Below, piece after piece: positions 1 to 7,680 of a DNA stretch of 16,643 nt. The notes beneath the pieces were generated by a model. It made no database searches. It was not told the origin of the DNA and worked only from the letters and a program-made list of their open reading frames with translations. Origin of the DNA: an uncultured Cellvibrio sp. (lineage in GTDB: Bacteria > Pseudomonadota > Gammaproteobacteria > Pseudomonadales > Cellvibrionaceae); NCBI GenBank assembly GCA_946886255.1, contig CAMPIG010000055.1, positions 1 through 16,643 on the forward strand. Direction: 5' to 3'. Made by a program: the position numbers and the translations under genes. Position 1 is the first letter of the stretch, and each line of letters starts with the position of its first letter.

Positions 1-1
1 G

Positions 2-1186
2 AATAATATGCAGGAAGTTGGTGACATGGCTCGGGCGCTTGCCGTATTTTCCGCGAATATCAATGCGACCTGGCGAATGGAAGAACGTATGCGGCAAATT
101 ATTGAGGCTGCACCTAACGGTATCGTGATGGTAAATAATGTGGGTGAGATGGAGATAGTGAATCGTCAGGCCGAGCAGATTTTTGGTTATGACCGCAGCG
201 AACTGATTGGACAGCCGGTTGAGAAACTTCTACCAAAAAATGTCGGCCAGCAGCATCCCCATTATCGAGCGGATTTCTTTTCCAACCCTGTACCCCGGGC
301 CATGGGTGCCGGTCGCGATTTATTCGCATTGCGCAAAGATGGCAGAGAATTTCCGGTAGAAATTGGTTTGGCCCCAATAACAACAGACGAAGGCATGAAA
401 GTATTGGCATCCGTCGTAGATATCACCGAGCGAAAAAAATCAGCGCAATTGTTATTTGCACATCAGCGGGATCTGGAAAAGTCCAATCGCGAATTGGCAC
501 GTATAAATAAGGAACTGGAAACATTTGCTTATGTGGCGTCCCATGATCTTAAATCACCCTTACGTGGTGTTGCGCAATTGTCCAACTGGATCGATGAAGA
601 TTTGCAAGCGCAAGAGTATGACAGCGTACCCGGCCACACCAAACTCATGCGCAGTCGCATCATGCGAATGGAAAAATTGCTGGATGACATGTTGATATTT
701 TATCGAGCAGGAAAGCTCGATACCAATCAGAAGCTTGTCGATGTCAAGCGCATGGCGATCGAGTTATTTGATATGCAGAATCTTAAACCCGGTTTTCGGC
801 TGGAGGTTGAGGATAGTTTGCCTGTGTTTACGACGTTTGCGATACCCTTTGAACAAGTCTTACGAAATTTATTTTCCAACGCAATCAAACATCATGACAA
901 GGATAAAGGAGTGATTCGTGTCGCCTGCCAAGAGCTGAATGCCGATTATTTTGAATTCAGCGTATGCGATGACGGACCAGGTATTCCTGAACAATATCAG
1001 CAACGGGTGTTTGGCATGTTTCAAACACTTAAACCACGGGACGAAATGGAGGGAAGCGGTATGGGCTTGGCACTGATTAAAAAAATTATCGAAAACTACA
1101 ACGGTGAAATCACTGTGCATTCGCCAGGACGGGGCACTTGCTTCATGTTTACCTGGCCAAGACAATGGAGTGTATCCAATGTCTGA
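2..1186 (+). CDS. HAMP-PAS sensor histidine kinase, 5' end missing
   Basis: The open frame runs into the left window edge, so the true start lies upstream; the ATG at 8 is probably internal. Numbering from it, residues 1-20 look like the end of a HAMP linker (EVGDMARALAVF), which implies a membrane-bound sensor upstream. A PAS domain with its PAC tail covers about 28-142, ending DITERKK, and is followed by a short coiled coil. The HisKA box ASHDLKSPLRG carries the phospho-accepting His179. The HATPase domain has its N box around Asn291, a G1 box DDGPGIP (321-327) and a G2 box EGSGMGL (348-354). All catalytic elements are present, so it should be an active kinase. The H-box style is that of kinases paired with Rcp1-like regulators, and the next gene is exactly that, overlapping its 3' end by 8 bp; it is the probable phosphotransfer partner. 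The sensed signal cannot be read. Confidence 0.9.
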   Translation, partial: NNMQEVGDMARALAVFSANINATWRMEERMRQIIEAAPNGIVMVNNVGEMEIVNRQAEQIFGYDRSELIGQPVEKLLPKNVGQQHPHYRADFFSNPVPRAMGAGRDLFALRKDGREFPVEIGLAPITTDEGMKVLASVVDITERKKSAQLLFAHQRDLEKSNRELARINKELETFAYVASHDLKSPLRGVAQLSNWIDEDLQAQEYDSVPGHTKLMRSRIMRMEKLLDDMLIFYRAGKLDTNQKLVDVKRMAIELFDMQNLKPGFRLEVEDSLPVFTTFAIPFEQVLRNLFSNAIKHHDKDKGVIRVACQELNADYFEFSVCDDGPGIPEQYQQRVFGMFQTLKPRDEMEGSGMGLALIKKIIENYNGEITVHSPGRGTCFMFTWPRQWSVSNV

Positions 1187-1637
1187 CCCTATGCACCCGC
1201 CACAGGCGATTGACACTACCAAAGCTGTCAGCTTATTGATCGTAGACGATGATGATATTGATGCGATGGCGTTAAAGCGTGCCTTGCATAAATTGAAGCT
1301 ATTGAATCCGCTTTACCGAGCGTGCGATGGCATCGAAGCGCTGGAGCTATTACGCGCAGGTAAGGTCCCCAAGCCTTTTATTGTCCTGCTCGATATCAAT
1401 ATGCCACGTATGAACGGGCTGGAGTTTCTGGAGGCCTTACGTTCCGATCCTGAGTTAACTCATGCGGTGGTTTTTGTATTAACCACGTCAAAATCCGATG
1501 AAGATATTATGGCTGCTTATCGTGAGCATGTAGCGGGTTATCTGCTAAAGCAGCGCATGGACAGCGATTTTATGCAGGTTATCAGCTTGTTGGATCACTA
1601 TTGGCGCATTATCGAATTACCTGTTACAGAAAAATAA
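1179..1637 (+). CDS. Single-domain response regulator, Rcp1-like
   Basis: This 152-residue protein is a lone receiver domain without an output domain. The acidic pocket is DDDD at 23-26, the phospho-acceptor is Asp72 in VLLDINMP, Thr102/Thr103 fill the switch position, and Lys124 is the conserved lysine, followed by Gln rather than the usual Pro. The C-terminal helix with YWRIIELP resembles the end of Rcp1-type regulators that serve phytochrome-like and PAS kinases. The frame stays open upstream to an ATG at 1104, but the ATG at 1179 is preferred: GGAG at 1167-1170 lies 8 nt before it, and it overlaps the kinase stop by 8 bp, suggesting translational coupling. It is inferred to accept phosphate from the upstream kinase and pass it on or act by protein contact, possibly on the REC-GGDEF-EAL protein 22 bp downstream. 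Confidence 0.92.
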   Translation: MSDPMHPPQAIDTTKAVSLLIVDDDDIDAMALKRALHKLKLLNPLYRACDGIEALELLRAGKVPKPFIVLLDINMPRMNGLEFLEALRSDPELTHAVVFVLTTSKSDEDIMAAYREHVAGYLLKQRMDSDFMQVISLLDHYWRIIELPVTEK

Positions 1638-1659
1638 TACGGAGACGAGAGGTGCTGGC

Positions 1660-3417
1660 ATGAAGCTATTATTAATTGATGATGATGAATTAGACCGGCA
1701 GGCAATTATTCGTACCTTTAAACGCAGTGCATGGGATCTGGATATCGTGCAGGCGAATTGTGCCACTGAAGGTCTCGCCCAGTTTGATGCAAACGACTTT
1801 GATGCCGTTCTGCTGGATTATCGTCTTCCGGATATTGATGGCTTACAGACCTTAAAAATCCTTAACGGTCATCCACATCATCATTCCGCCATTATTATCC
1901 TGACAGGCGCCACTGAAGATGAGGATCTTGAGCGCGAATGTATTGAAGCGGGCGCACAGGATGTTCTGTTTAAATCAGAGATCGCGCATAAACATTTGAC
2001 CCGTGCAATTGTGCACGCGCGCATTCGTCATTTGCTGGAGCGACAACTTCAGGAAAGTCATCAACGTCTGCGCACGCTGGCAGAAAATGATTCGTTGACT
2101 GGCTTGGCCAATCGGTACTTCTTTGATGAAAGTCTCCGCTCTGCTATTCCGCGCGCAAAACGCCTGAACGATCAACTGGCATTGTTATTTCTTGATGTTG
2201 ATAACTTCAAAATTATTAACGATAGTCAGGGGCACTTAATCGGCGACCAGATGCTCAAAGAAGTCGCACGCCGTCTGCTGGCAGTAGTGCGCACCGGTGA
2301 TATTGTGTGTCGTCTCGGTGGTGATGAATTTGCGGTGCTGGCATATAACGTGGATCCCCAAGAGGGCATAGCCCAACTGGCGCAACGAATTCTCGATGAT
2401 CTGCACCATCCATTCGTCGTCGGCAATACTGAGAATACGATTTCTGTCAGTATCGGCATTGCTACCTATCCTGATTCGGCAGATAACGCTGTGGATATGT
2501 TGCGTGCAGCGGATCTGGCCATGTATCGTGCCAAGCGCGACGGGCGCAACAATTACCATTTTTTTTCCCAAGCCTTGCAAGCGCAAATGCAGGAGCGTAT
2601 TCGACTGGAAAAAGAGTTGCGTGCGCAGGTCCCCACCGATCACTTTGTGCTGTTTTACCAACCTATCGTGGATGCTCGTACGCTGGAGATTTGCGGCGCT
2701 GAGGGGTTGGTGCGCTGGCAGCATCCAACGCGGGGTATTCTACCACCCAGTGAGTTTATTGATATCGCTGAGGAAATCGGTTTGATTACCGAAATTGATT
2801 CAAAGAGTCGTTTAAGGGCTTGCCGACAACTGGCCAGGTGGCGTGAAGGAGAGCGCATCAGCGAGGCCTTCAAGATGAAATTTAATGTCTGTGCGCAGTT
2901 GCTGACAGATGACGACCTTCATCAAGACATCAAGGACGATTTGATTAATTGCAATGTGCCGGGTCATTGTGTCGGGCTCGAAATTACCGAATCGGTAATG
3001 ATCGAAAATTTTGAACGCACGGCAAAATTGCTTCAGCAAATCCAGGATTTTGGTGTTGAGATCTCCGTTGACGATTTCGGTACCGGCTATTCTTCTATGG
3101 CCTATTTAAAAGAGTTACCAGCACGGACATTAAAGCTGGATCGTATTTTTGTGCAGGGTATTCCTGACAATATTGCGGACTGCCGCATTCTGCGGGCCAT
3201 GATTGAGTTTGCTAAACGGTTGGATCTTGTCACCATTGTTGAGGGGGTTGAAACCTGGGAGCAGGCGCAACTGTGCCGCGAATACGGAGCGGATTTATTG
3301 CAGGGTTATGTGTTCTCCAAACCTGTGTCACCGGAAGCATTTGAAACGCTGCTCGTAGACCACAACCCGAAAGTCTGGCTGGGTAAGCTTACTGAAGCGA
3401 GTAAAACAATGGCTTGA
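1660..3417 (+). CDS. REC-GGDEF-EAL protein, c-di-GMP cyclase/phosphodiesterase
   Basis: A 585-residue cytoplasmic regulator. The receiver (1-125) has DDD at 7-9, phospho-acceptor Asp53 and Lys105. The GGDEF domain (about 140-302) has an intact GGDEF at 220-224, with the product-inhibition I-site RTGD at 211-214 exactly five residues before it. The EAL domain (about 315-565) keeps an EGL variant of the signature (348-350), Asn409, EITE (441-444), DDFGTG (471-476), Lys492, Glu528 in VEGVE, and Gln548 in QGY. By family knowledge these are the metal-binding and catalytic positions of active phosphodiesterases, so both activities look possible. The N-terminal receiver implies phosphorylation control, most simply by the kinase upstream. 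A purine-rich GAGAGG lies just before the ATG, and 22 bp separate it from the regulator gene, consistent with one operon. Which activity dominates cannot be told from sequence. Confidence 0.95.
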   Translation: MKLLLIDDDELDRQAIIRTFKRSAWDLDIVQANCATEGLAQFDANDFDAVLLDYRLPDIDGLQTLKILNGHPHHHSAIIILTGATEDEDLERECIEAGAQDVLFKSEIAHKHLTRAIVHARIRHLLERQLQESHQRLRTLAENDSLTGLANRYFFDESLRSAIPRAKRLNDQLALLFLDVDNFKIINDSQGHLIGDQMLKEVARRLLAVVRTGDIVCRLGGDEFAVLAYNVDPQEGIAQLAQRILDDLHHPFVVGNTENTISVSIGIATYPDSADNAVDMLRAADLAMYRAKRDGRNNYHFFSQALQAQMQERIRLEKELRAQVPTDHFVLFYQPIVDARTLEICGAEGLVRWQHPTRGILPPSEFIDIAEEIGLITEIDSKSRLRACRQLARWREGERISEAFKMKFNVCAQLLTDDDLHQDIKDDLINCNVPGHCVGLEITESVMIENFERTAKLLQQIQDFGVEISVDDFGTGYSSMAYLKELPARTLKLDRIFVQGIPDNIADCRILRAMIEFAKRLDLVTIVEGVETWEQAQLCREYGADLLQGYVFSKPVSPEAFETLLVDHNPKVWLGKLTEASKTMA

Positions 3418-3488
3418 CGTCGGCGCTGCGTTTCCTGTGCTAGGCTCACGTTAAGAAATCTGGTTTATACGCCATTTGGACTCAAACT

Positions 3489-5957
3489 ATGGATGCATTT
3501 GATCAGCAACCGGAACCCCGGCACCAGAACGTTGAGCAGCAAAATCAGGAAAGCGAAAATAGGTTTGCATTAATTGCTCAAGCCACGACGGATGCACTTT
3601 GGGACTGGGATTTGCTCAGCGATAAAATCTGGTGGAGTGATGGAGTAAACGATCTTTTCGGTTTGTCTCCGCTTGAGATGGGGTCGGACGGTGGCTCATG
3701 GGAATCGCGCATCCATCCTGAAGATAAATCAGCTGTGCTTGCAAGCATTGCCACTTGTAAGAACAGCAATGCGGAGCACTGGCGGTGTGAGTACAGGGTT
3801 AAGCGTAACGACGGATCTTATGCTTTTATTCAGGCGCGCGGGTTCGTGATGCGCACAGCAGATGGCAGAGCAATTCGCATATTAGGTGGTATGACCGATT
3901 TGACCTCCACAAAGCAAGCAGAGGTGGAGACTACTCGTATCAACGAACTAAAACGCGCTCAGCAGATTGCCGAGTTGGCGAGCCAGACAAAATCCCATTT
4001 TCTCGCAACCATGAGCCATGAAATTCGCACACCCATCAGCGGTGTCATCGGCATGGTAGATGTGTTGAATCAAACCAGCCTCAAAAATTACCAGGTCGAG
4101 ATGCTCGACGTCATTCGCGATTCTGCCTATTCCTTGTTAGGTATCATTGATGACATTCTGGATTTTTCCAAGATAGAAGCGGGCAAGATGGATATCGAAT
4201 CTGCGCCGCTGTCTTTGACGAAAGTTGTTAAAGATGTCTGCCTGATGCTCGACCGCTTCGCTGAAAATAAAGGTGTGGAACTGACGCTATTTACTGATCC
4301 GGCGATTCCGGAAACCCTGTTGGGTGATGGATTACGAGTGCGCCAGGTATTGGTAAACCTGATCAATAACGCGATTAAATTTTCTGCCGGCCTGGGACGG
4401 CCCGGACGTGTCATGGTGCGGACCTGCCTCGCGGAACAACAACCTGGTGCGGTTAGCGTTGAGTTCCATATTATCGATAACGGCATCGGCATGTCGACTG
4501 AAACCTTGGCCCGGTTATTCAGTCCATTTACCCAAGCGGATACCTCCACAACACGGCAATTTGGTGGTACCGGTTTGGGATTGACTATCTCGCGGCATCT
4601 GGTCGAATTGATGCACGGGGATATTCGGGTAAACAGCCAAACCAATGCAGGATCACATTTTGTAGCACGGTTACCATTTGAGTGTATCGCCGGCTTGATT
4701 GAGGAGGCGGAACCCTTACCTTTGGCCGGGTTCTCATGTGTTGCAGTGGGGGATAAAAATAGCCTGGCCACCGATCTTGCACTTTATTTACGTGCAGCAG
4801 GTGCGCAGGTGACACAACTAGCTGGCATTGAGGAGGATTTTTTGCTGTCGGAAGCATTACTTCCACCCGCGACAGGTATATGGGTTTGGGTGGTAGATTC
4901 GCGAGAAGAAATGTTTTTTCGCGAACTTTTTTTTGCTTGCATCACACAACGGTGGCCACACCTTGATGTTCGCAGCGTCATTATCGGTCGTGGTCAGCGA
5001 CGCAAACCGCGACGCGACCGCCACAATAATGTCAGTGTCGATGGAAACCTGCTCGACTATCCTACATTTCTGCAAACTGTCGCGATTGCCATCGGGCGCG
5101 CCAAAGAAGAAAAACCGCCGCTGTTTAAGGGCAAGGAAGAAAGCGCTTTTTTGCCACCACCGCGCGAGAAGGCGTTGCAGCAACGGCGATTAATTCTGGT
5201 GGCGGAAGATAATGAAATCAACCAAAAAGTTATCCTGCGGCAATTGGCATTGTTAGGTTATGCCGCAGATATGGTGAGCAATGGCAGAGAAGCGCTGCTG
5301 CGTTGGCAGACTGGCGATTACGCTTTATTGTTGACGGACTTACATATGCCTGAGATGGATGGCTATGCGTTGGCCGAAGCGGTGCGTGCTCATGAAAACG
5401 GCTACGGCTATATTCCGATTGTGGCGCTGAGCGCGAATGCTGTGCGGGGCGAGGCGGAGCGTTGTCATGCATTAGGTATGGATGAGTATCTGACCAAGCC
5501 AGTATCACTGACTGAACTGCAAAGTGTGCTGGAACAATGGCTACCTGTGGCGGAGGAAGTCGCTTGTCCTCGCTCGGTTGCGACTGATATACCCATTTCG
5601 GGCAATGAAGTTGCCGCCGTGATTGATATACGTGTGCTTCAGGAGTTGGTTGGTAATGAGCCCGTCGTCGTTCGCGAATTCTTGCAAGAGTTCCGCCTCG
5701 GCGCTGTGAAGATGGCAGGAGAACTACGCGATGCCAGTATCCAGAACGACCGGCGACAGATTGCCTCAATTGCTCATAAACTGAAATCTTCCTCGCGTTC
5801 GGTTGGAGCGATGCAACTCGGTGAACTGTGTGCACAACTTGAAATAATCTGTAATCAACAACCACCGATTTCTTTGATAGACTCCTTGCAGGCATTTGAG
5901 CGAGAACTGGCAGCCGTCAATGATTGTGTGGATTTTCTGTTGATTGGTGATAGCTAA
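3489..5957 (+). CDS. Soluble hybrid histidine kinase, PAS-HisKA-HATPase-psREC-REC-HPt
   Basis: An 822-residue hybrid kinase with no membrane segment. A PAS_3-type domain spans about 24-142 (WDWDLLSDKIWWS, then RIHPED). The HisKA box SHEIRTPISG carries His177. The HATPase region has an N box NLINNAIKFS from 290, G1 box DNGIGM (330-335) and G2 box GGTGLGL (359-365). Residues about 413-538 look like a receiver fold without a phosphorylatable aspartate in place. The following true receiver (567-688) has EDN at 573-575, phospho-acceptor Asp617 in LLTDLHMPEMDG, and Lys670 in the TKP motif. A C-terminal HPt domain carries His763 in AHKLKSS. This is the layout of a tripartite His-Asp-His relay like BarA or EvgS, but with an intracellular sensor. 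The relay should hand phosphate to a separate receiver; the REC-EAL-REC gene downstream is the obvious local candidate. No strong ribosome site precedes the start. The 71-bp gap before it has no convincing promoter. Confidence 0.95.
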   Translation: MDAFDQQPEPRHQNVEQQNQESENRFALIAQATTDALWDWDLLSDKIWWSDGVNDLFGLSPLEMGSDGGSWESRIHPEDKSAVLASIATCKNSNAEHWRCEYRVKRNDGSYAFIQARGFVMRTADGRAIRILGGMTDLTSTKQAEVETTRINELKRAQQIAELASQTKSHFLATMSHEIRTPISGVIGMVDVLNQTSLKNYQVEMLDVIRDSAYSLLGIIDDILDFSKIEAGKMDIESAPLSLTKVVKDVCLMLDRFAENKGVELTLFTDPAIPETLLGDGLRVRQVLVNLINNAIKFSAGLGRPGRVMVRTCLAEQQPGAVSVEFHIIDNGIGMSTETLARLFSPFTQADTSTTRQFGGTGLGLTISRHLVELMHGDIRVNSQTNAGSHFVARLPFECIAGLIEEAEPLPLAGFSCVAVGDKNSLATDLALYLRAAGAQVTQLAGIEEDFLLSEALLPPATGIWVWVVDSREEMFFRELFFACITQRWPHLDVRSVIIGRGQRRKPRRDRHNNVSVDGNLLDYPTFLQTVAIAIGRAKEEKPPLFKGKEESAFLPPPREKALQQRRLILVAEDNEINQKVILRQLALLGYAADMVSNGREALLRWQTGDYALLLTDLHMPEMDGYALAEAVRAHENGYGYIPIVALSANAVRGEAERCHALGMDEYLTKPVSLTELQSVLEQWLPVAEEVACPRSVATDIPISGNEVAAVIDIRVLQELVGNEPVVVREFLQEFRLGAVKMAGELRDASIQNDRRQIASIAHKLKSSSRSVGAMQLGELCAQLEIICNQQPPISLIDSLQAFERELAAVNDCVDFLLIGDS

Positions 5958-6028
5958 AGTTGTGTGTAATACGATCAATGTAAAGACGTTGCCTGAGCTC
6001 CATCGATTTTTAGCATAAGACCTTTGCC

Positions 6029-6034
6029 GTGAGG
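6029..6034 (+). promoter_or_regulatory. Ribosome binding site that fixes the REC-EAL-REC start
   Basis: GTGAGG ends 6 nt before the ATG at 6041. The same GTG could be read as an in-frame start four codons earlier, but it is better explained as Shine-Dalgarno sequence for 6041. Confidence 0.6.
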
Positions 6035-6040
6035 CCAAAC

Positions 6041-7675
6041 ATGATTAGTGAGTCTGCAGTCAGTAAAACTTCTGCCAGTATTATGGTGGTTGACGATGAT
6101 CCATTTATGCTGAAGTTGCTGCAACGCATTCTCATAGTGCAAGGCTACAGCCAGATAAACACATGCCTCAGCGGCCAAATGGCTCTTGATATCATTGACG
6201 AATCGGCGCACAAGCCTGCTCTTATTTTTCTTGATTTAAATATGCCGGAAATGGACGGTATCGAGTTTGTACGTCATCTGGTTCAGCGACAGTTTGCCGG
6301 TAATTTAATACTGATCAGTGGCGAAGATTTGCGGATGCTGAGTGCCGCGCAACGTCTGGTTGAGGCCCATCACATTGCAATCGTGGGTCATTTGCAAAAA
6401 CCCCTTACACCGGAATCCATCGCCGCTATGTTAAGCAGCTGGGAACCGTCCCTCGAACAAGTTCCTCAAGTAAAAAAACAATACGCAGTGGCTGAATTAA
6501 AACAGGCAATTGAGCAGGGACAGCTGGTGAATTATTACCAACCTAAAGTAGCACTCAATAACGGACGTATTACCGGTTTGGAGGTGTTGGTGCGTTGGCA
6601 TCACCCGACAGACGGCGTTGTTATGCCGGATGCATTTATTGTGCTGGCGGAAGACAATCAGTTAATTGATGCACTGGCACACAAGGTATTGGATCAGGCG
6701 CTTGCGCAACATATCATGTGGGCTCAACAGGGCGTAAATCTGCCTTTGGCCATTAATATTTCTATGGAGAATCTGGCATCGCTTGACTTTGCCGACAGTT
6801 TCAGCGCACAGGTTATTGCTGCTGGATTGTTACCTAAAGATGTTACGCTGGAAATTACTGAAAGCCGTGCTATGAAAGATCCTGCGGTTACGCTCGATAC
6901 ACTGATGCGCTTGCGCCTGAAGCGATTTAATCTTTCCATCGATGATTTTGGTACGGGACATTCTTCGTTAGCACAATTACGTGATATTCCTTTTGATGAA
7001 TTCAAGATTGATAAAAGTTTTGTCAGTGGTGCCTGGGCGGACAAGCGTATCAAAGTGATGTTCGACACCAGCCTTAATCTCGCGCAACAGCTGCATATGA
7101 AAGTTGTTGCGGAAGGTATTGAAAATCAGCGCGACTGGGATTTTGTGCGGCAGACTCCCTGTGATTACGCACAAGGCTATTTTATTGCTAAACCCTTGCG
7201 CGCTGAAATGTTGCCCACATGGATGGCGGAATGGAATGAAAGAGTAAGGCAAGATTTATTTCCAGAGATCCATACCATCAAAACTGAAACCAAGGTAAAA
7301 GGTACAATATTGGTGGTGGAGGATCATGAATTCCAGCGACGCATTCAGAGCAAAATTCTGCGTGAAGAAGGTTATACTGTCGTATCTGCCGTTAACGCAG
7401 TGGAGGCAATGAAGCTATTGCGTACCCTGCGACCCCTGTTAATCTTATTGGATATGGGGTTGCCTGACCTGGATGGATTGCAGCTAACCCGGCGTTTACG
7501 TTCCACCGCCATCTTTAAAAACACGCCGGTAGTAATGGTGTCGGGGGTAAGCGATACCTCTGCAGCGGAGAAAAGCCTGGCGGCGGGAGCCACGATGTTT
7601 CTGGCGAAACCATTTGATCGTAAAACCCTGATCGATAAAGTGCAATCAGCACTTGCCACTGTAAAAAAATCCTAA
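6041..7675 (+). CDS. REC-EAL-REC response regulator, c-di-GMP phosphodiesterase
   Basis: A 544-residue protein with an EAL domain between two receivers. REC1 (12-135) has DDD at 18-20, Asp65 in FLDLNMPEMDG, Ser93 and Lys120. The EAL domain (about 150-395) has signature EVL (181-183), Asn239, EITE (271-274), DDFGTG (301-306), Lys322, Glu359 in AEGIE, and Gln379 in QGY; these are the residues expected of an active phosphodiesterase. REC2 (421-540) has the acidic pair Glu427/Asp428, Asp471 in LLDMGLPDLDG, Ser501 and Lys523 in AKP. No GGDEF remnant is present, so it should only break c-di-GMP down. The RocR/PvrR and VieA families have an N-terminal receiver with EAL; the C-terminal second receiver is the unusual part. 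It sits 83 bp after the HPt-bearing hybrid kinase and is its likely phosphate acceptor. It ends 5 bp from the convergent coiled-coil gene. Confidence 0.94.
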   Translation: MISESAVSKTSASIMVVDDDPFMLKLLQRILIVQGYSQINTCLSGQMALDIIDESAHKPALIFLDLNMPEMDGIEFVRHLVQRQFAGNLILISGEDLRMLSAAQRLVEAHHIAIVGHLQKPLTPESIAAMLSSWEPSLEQVPQVKKQYAVAELKQAIEQGQLVNYYQPKVALNNGRITGLEVLVRWHHPTDGVVMPDAFIVLAEDNQLIDALAHKVLDQALAQHIMWAQQGVNLPLAINISMENLASLDFADSFSAQVIAAGLLPKDVTLEITESRAMKDPAVTLDTLMRLRLKRFNLSIDDFGTGHSSLAQLRDIPFDEFKIDKSFVSGAWADKRIKVMFDTSLNLAQQLHMKVVAEGIENQRDWDFVRQTPCDYAQGYFIAKPLRAEMLPTWMAEWNERVRQDLFPEIHTIKTETKVKGTILVVEDHEFQRRIQSKILREEGYTVVSAVNAVEAMKLLRTLRPLLILLDMGLPDLDGLQLTRRLRSTAIFKNTPVVMVSGVSDTSAAEKSLAAGATMFLAKPFDRKTLIDKVQSALATVKKS

Positions 7676-7680
7676 TAAAT

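Noticed and set aside
1104..1178. Upstream in-frame ATG extending the response regulator to 177 residues
   Set aside because: It would overlap the kinase G2 region by 83 bp and adds no domain; the ATG at 1179 has GGAG at good spacing.
3413..3452. Promoter-like TTGACG and TAGGCT before the hybrid kinase
   Set aside because: Spacing of 21 bp is too long and the -10 matches at only three positions.
4127..4771. Long minus-strand open frame (214 codons) inside the hybrid kinase gene
   Set aside because: Antisense shadow of a clearly conserved coding region; no recognisable protein features.
5230..5895. Minus-strand open frame (221 codons) in the REC-HPt part of the hybrid kinase
   Set aside because: Antisense shadow with low-complexity composition; the + strand codes for intact REC and HPt domains.
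5990..6016. Promoter-like TTGCCT and TAGCAT before the REC-EAL-REC gene
   Set aside because: Spacing of 15 bp is short and both boxes are only 4/6 matches, so it is not called.
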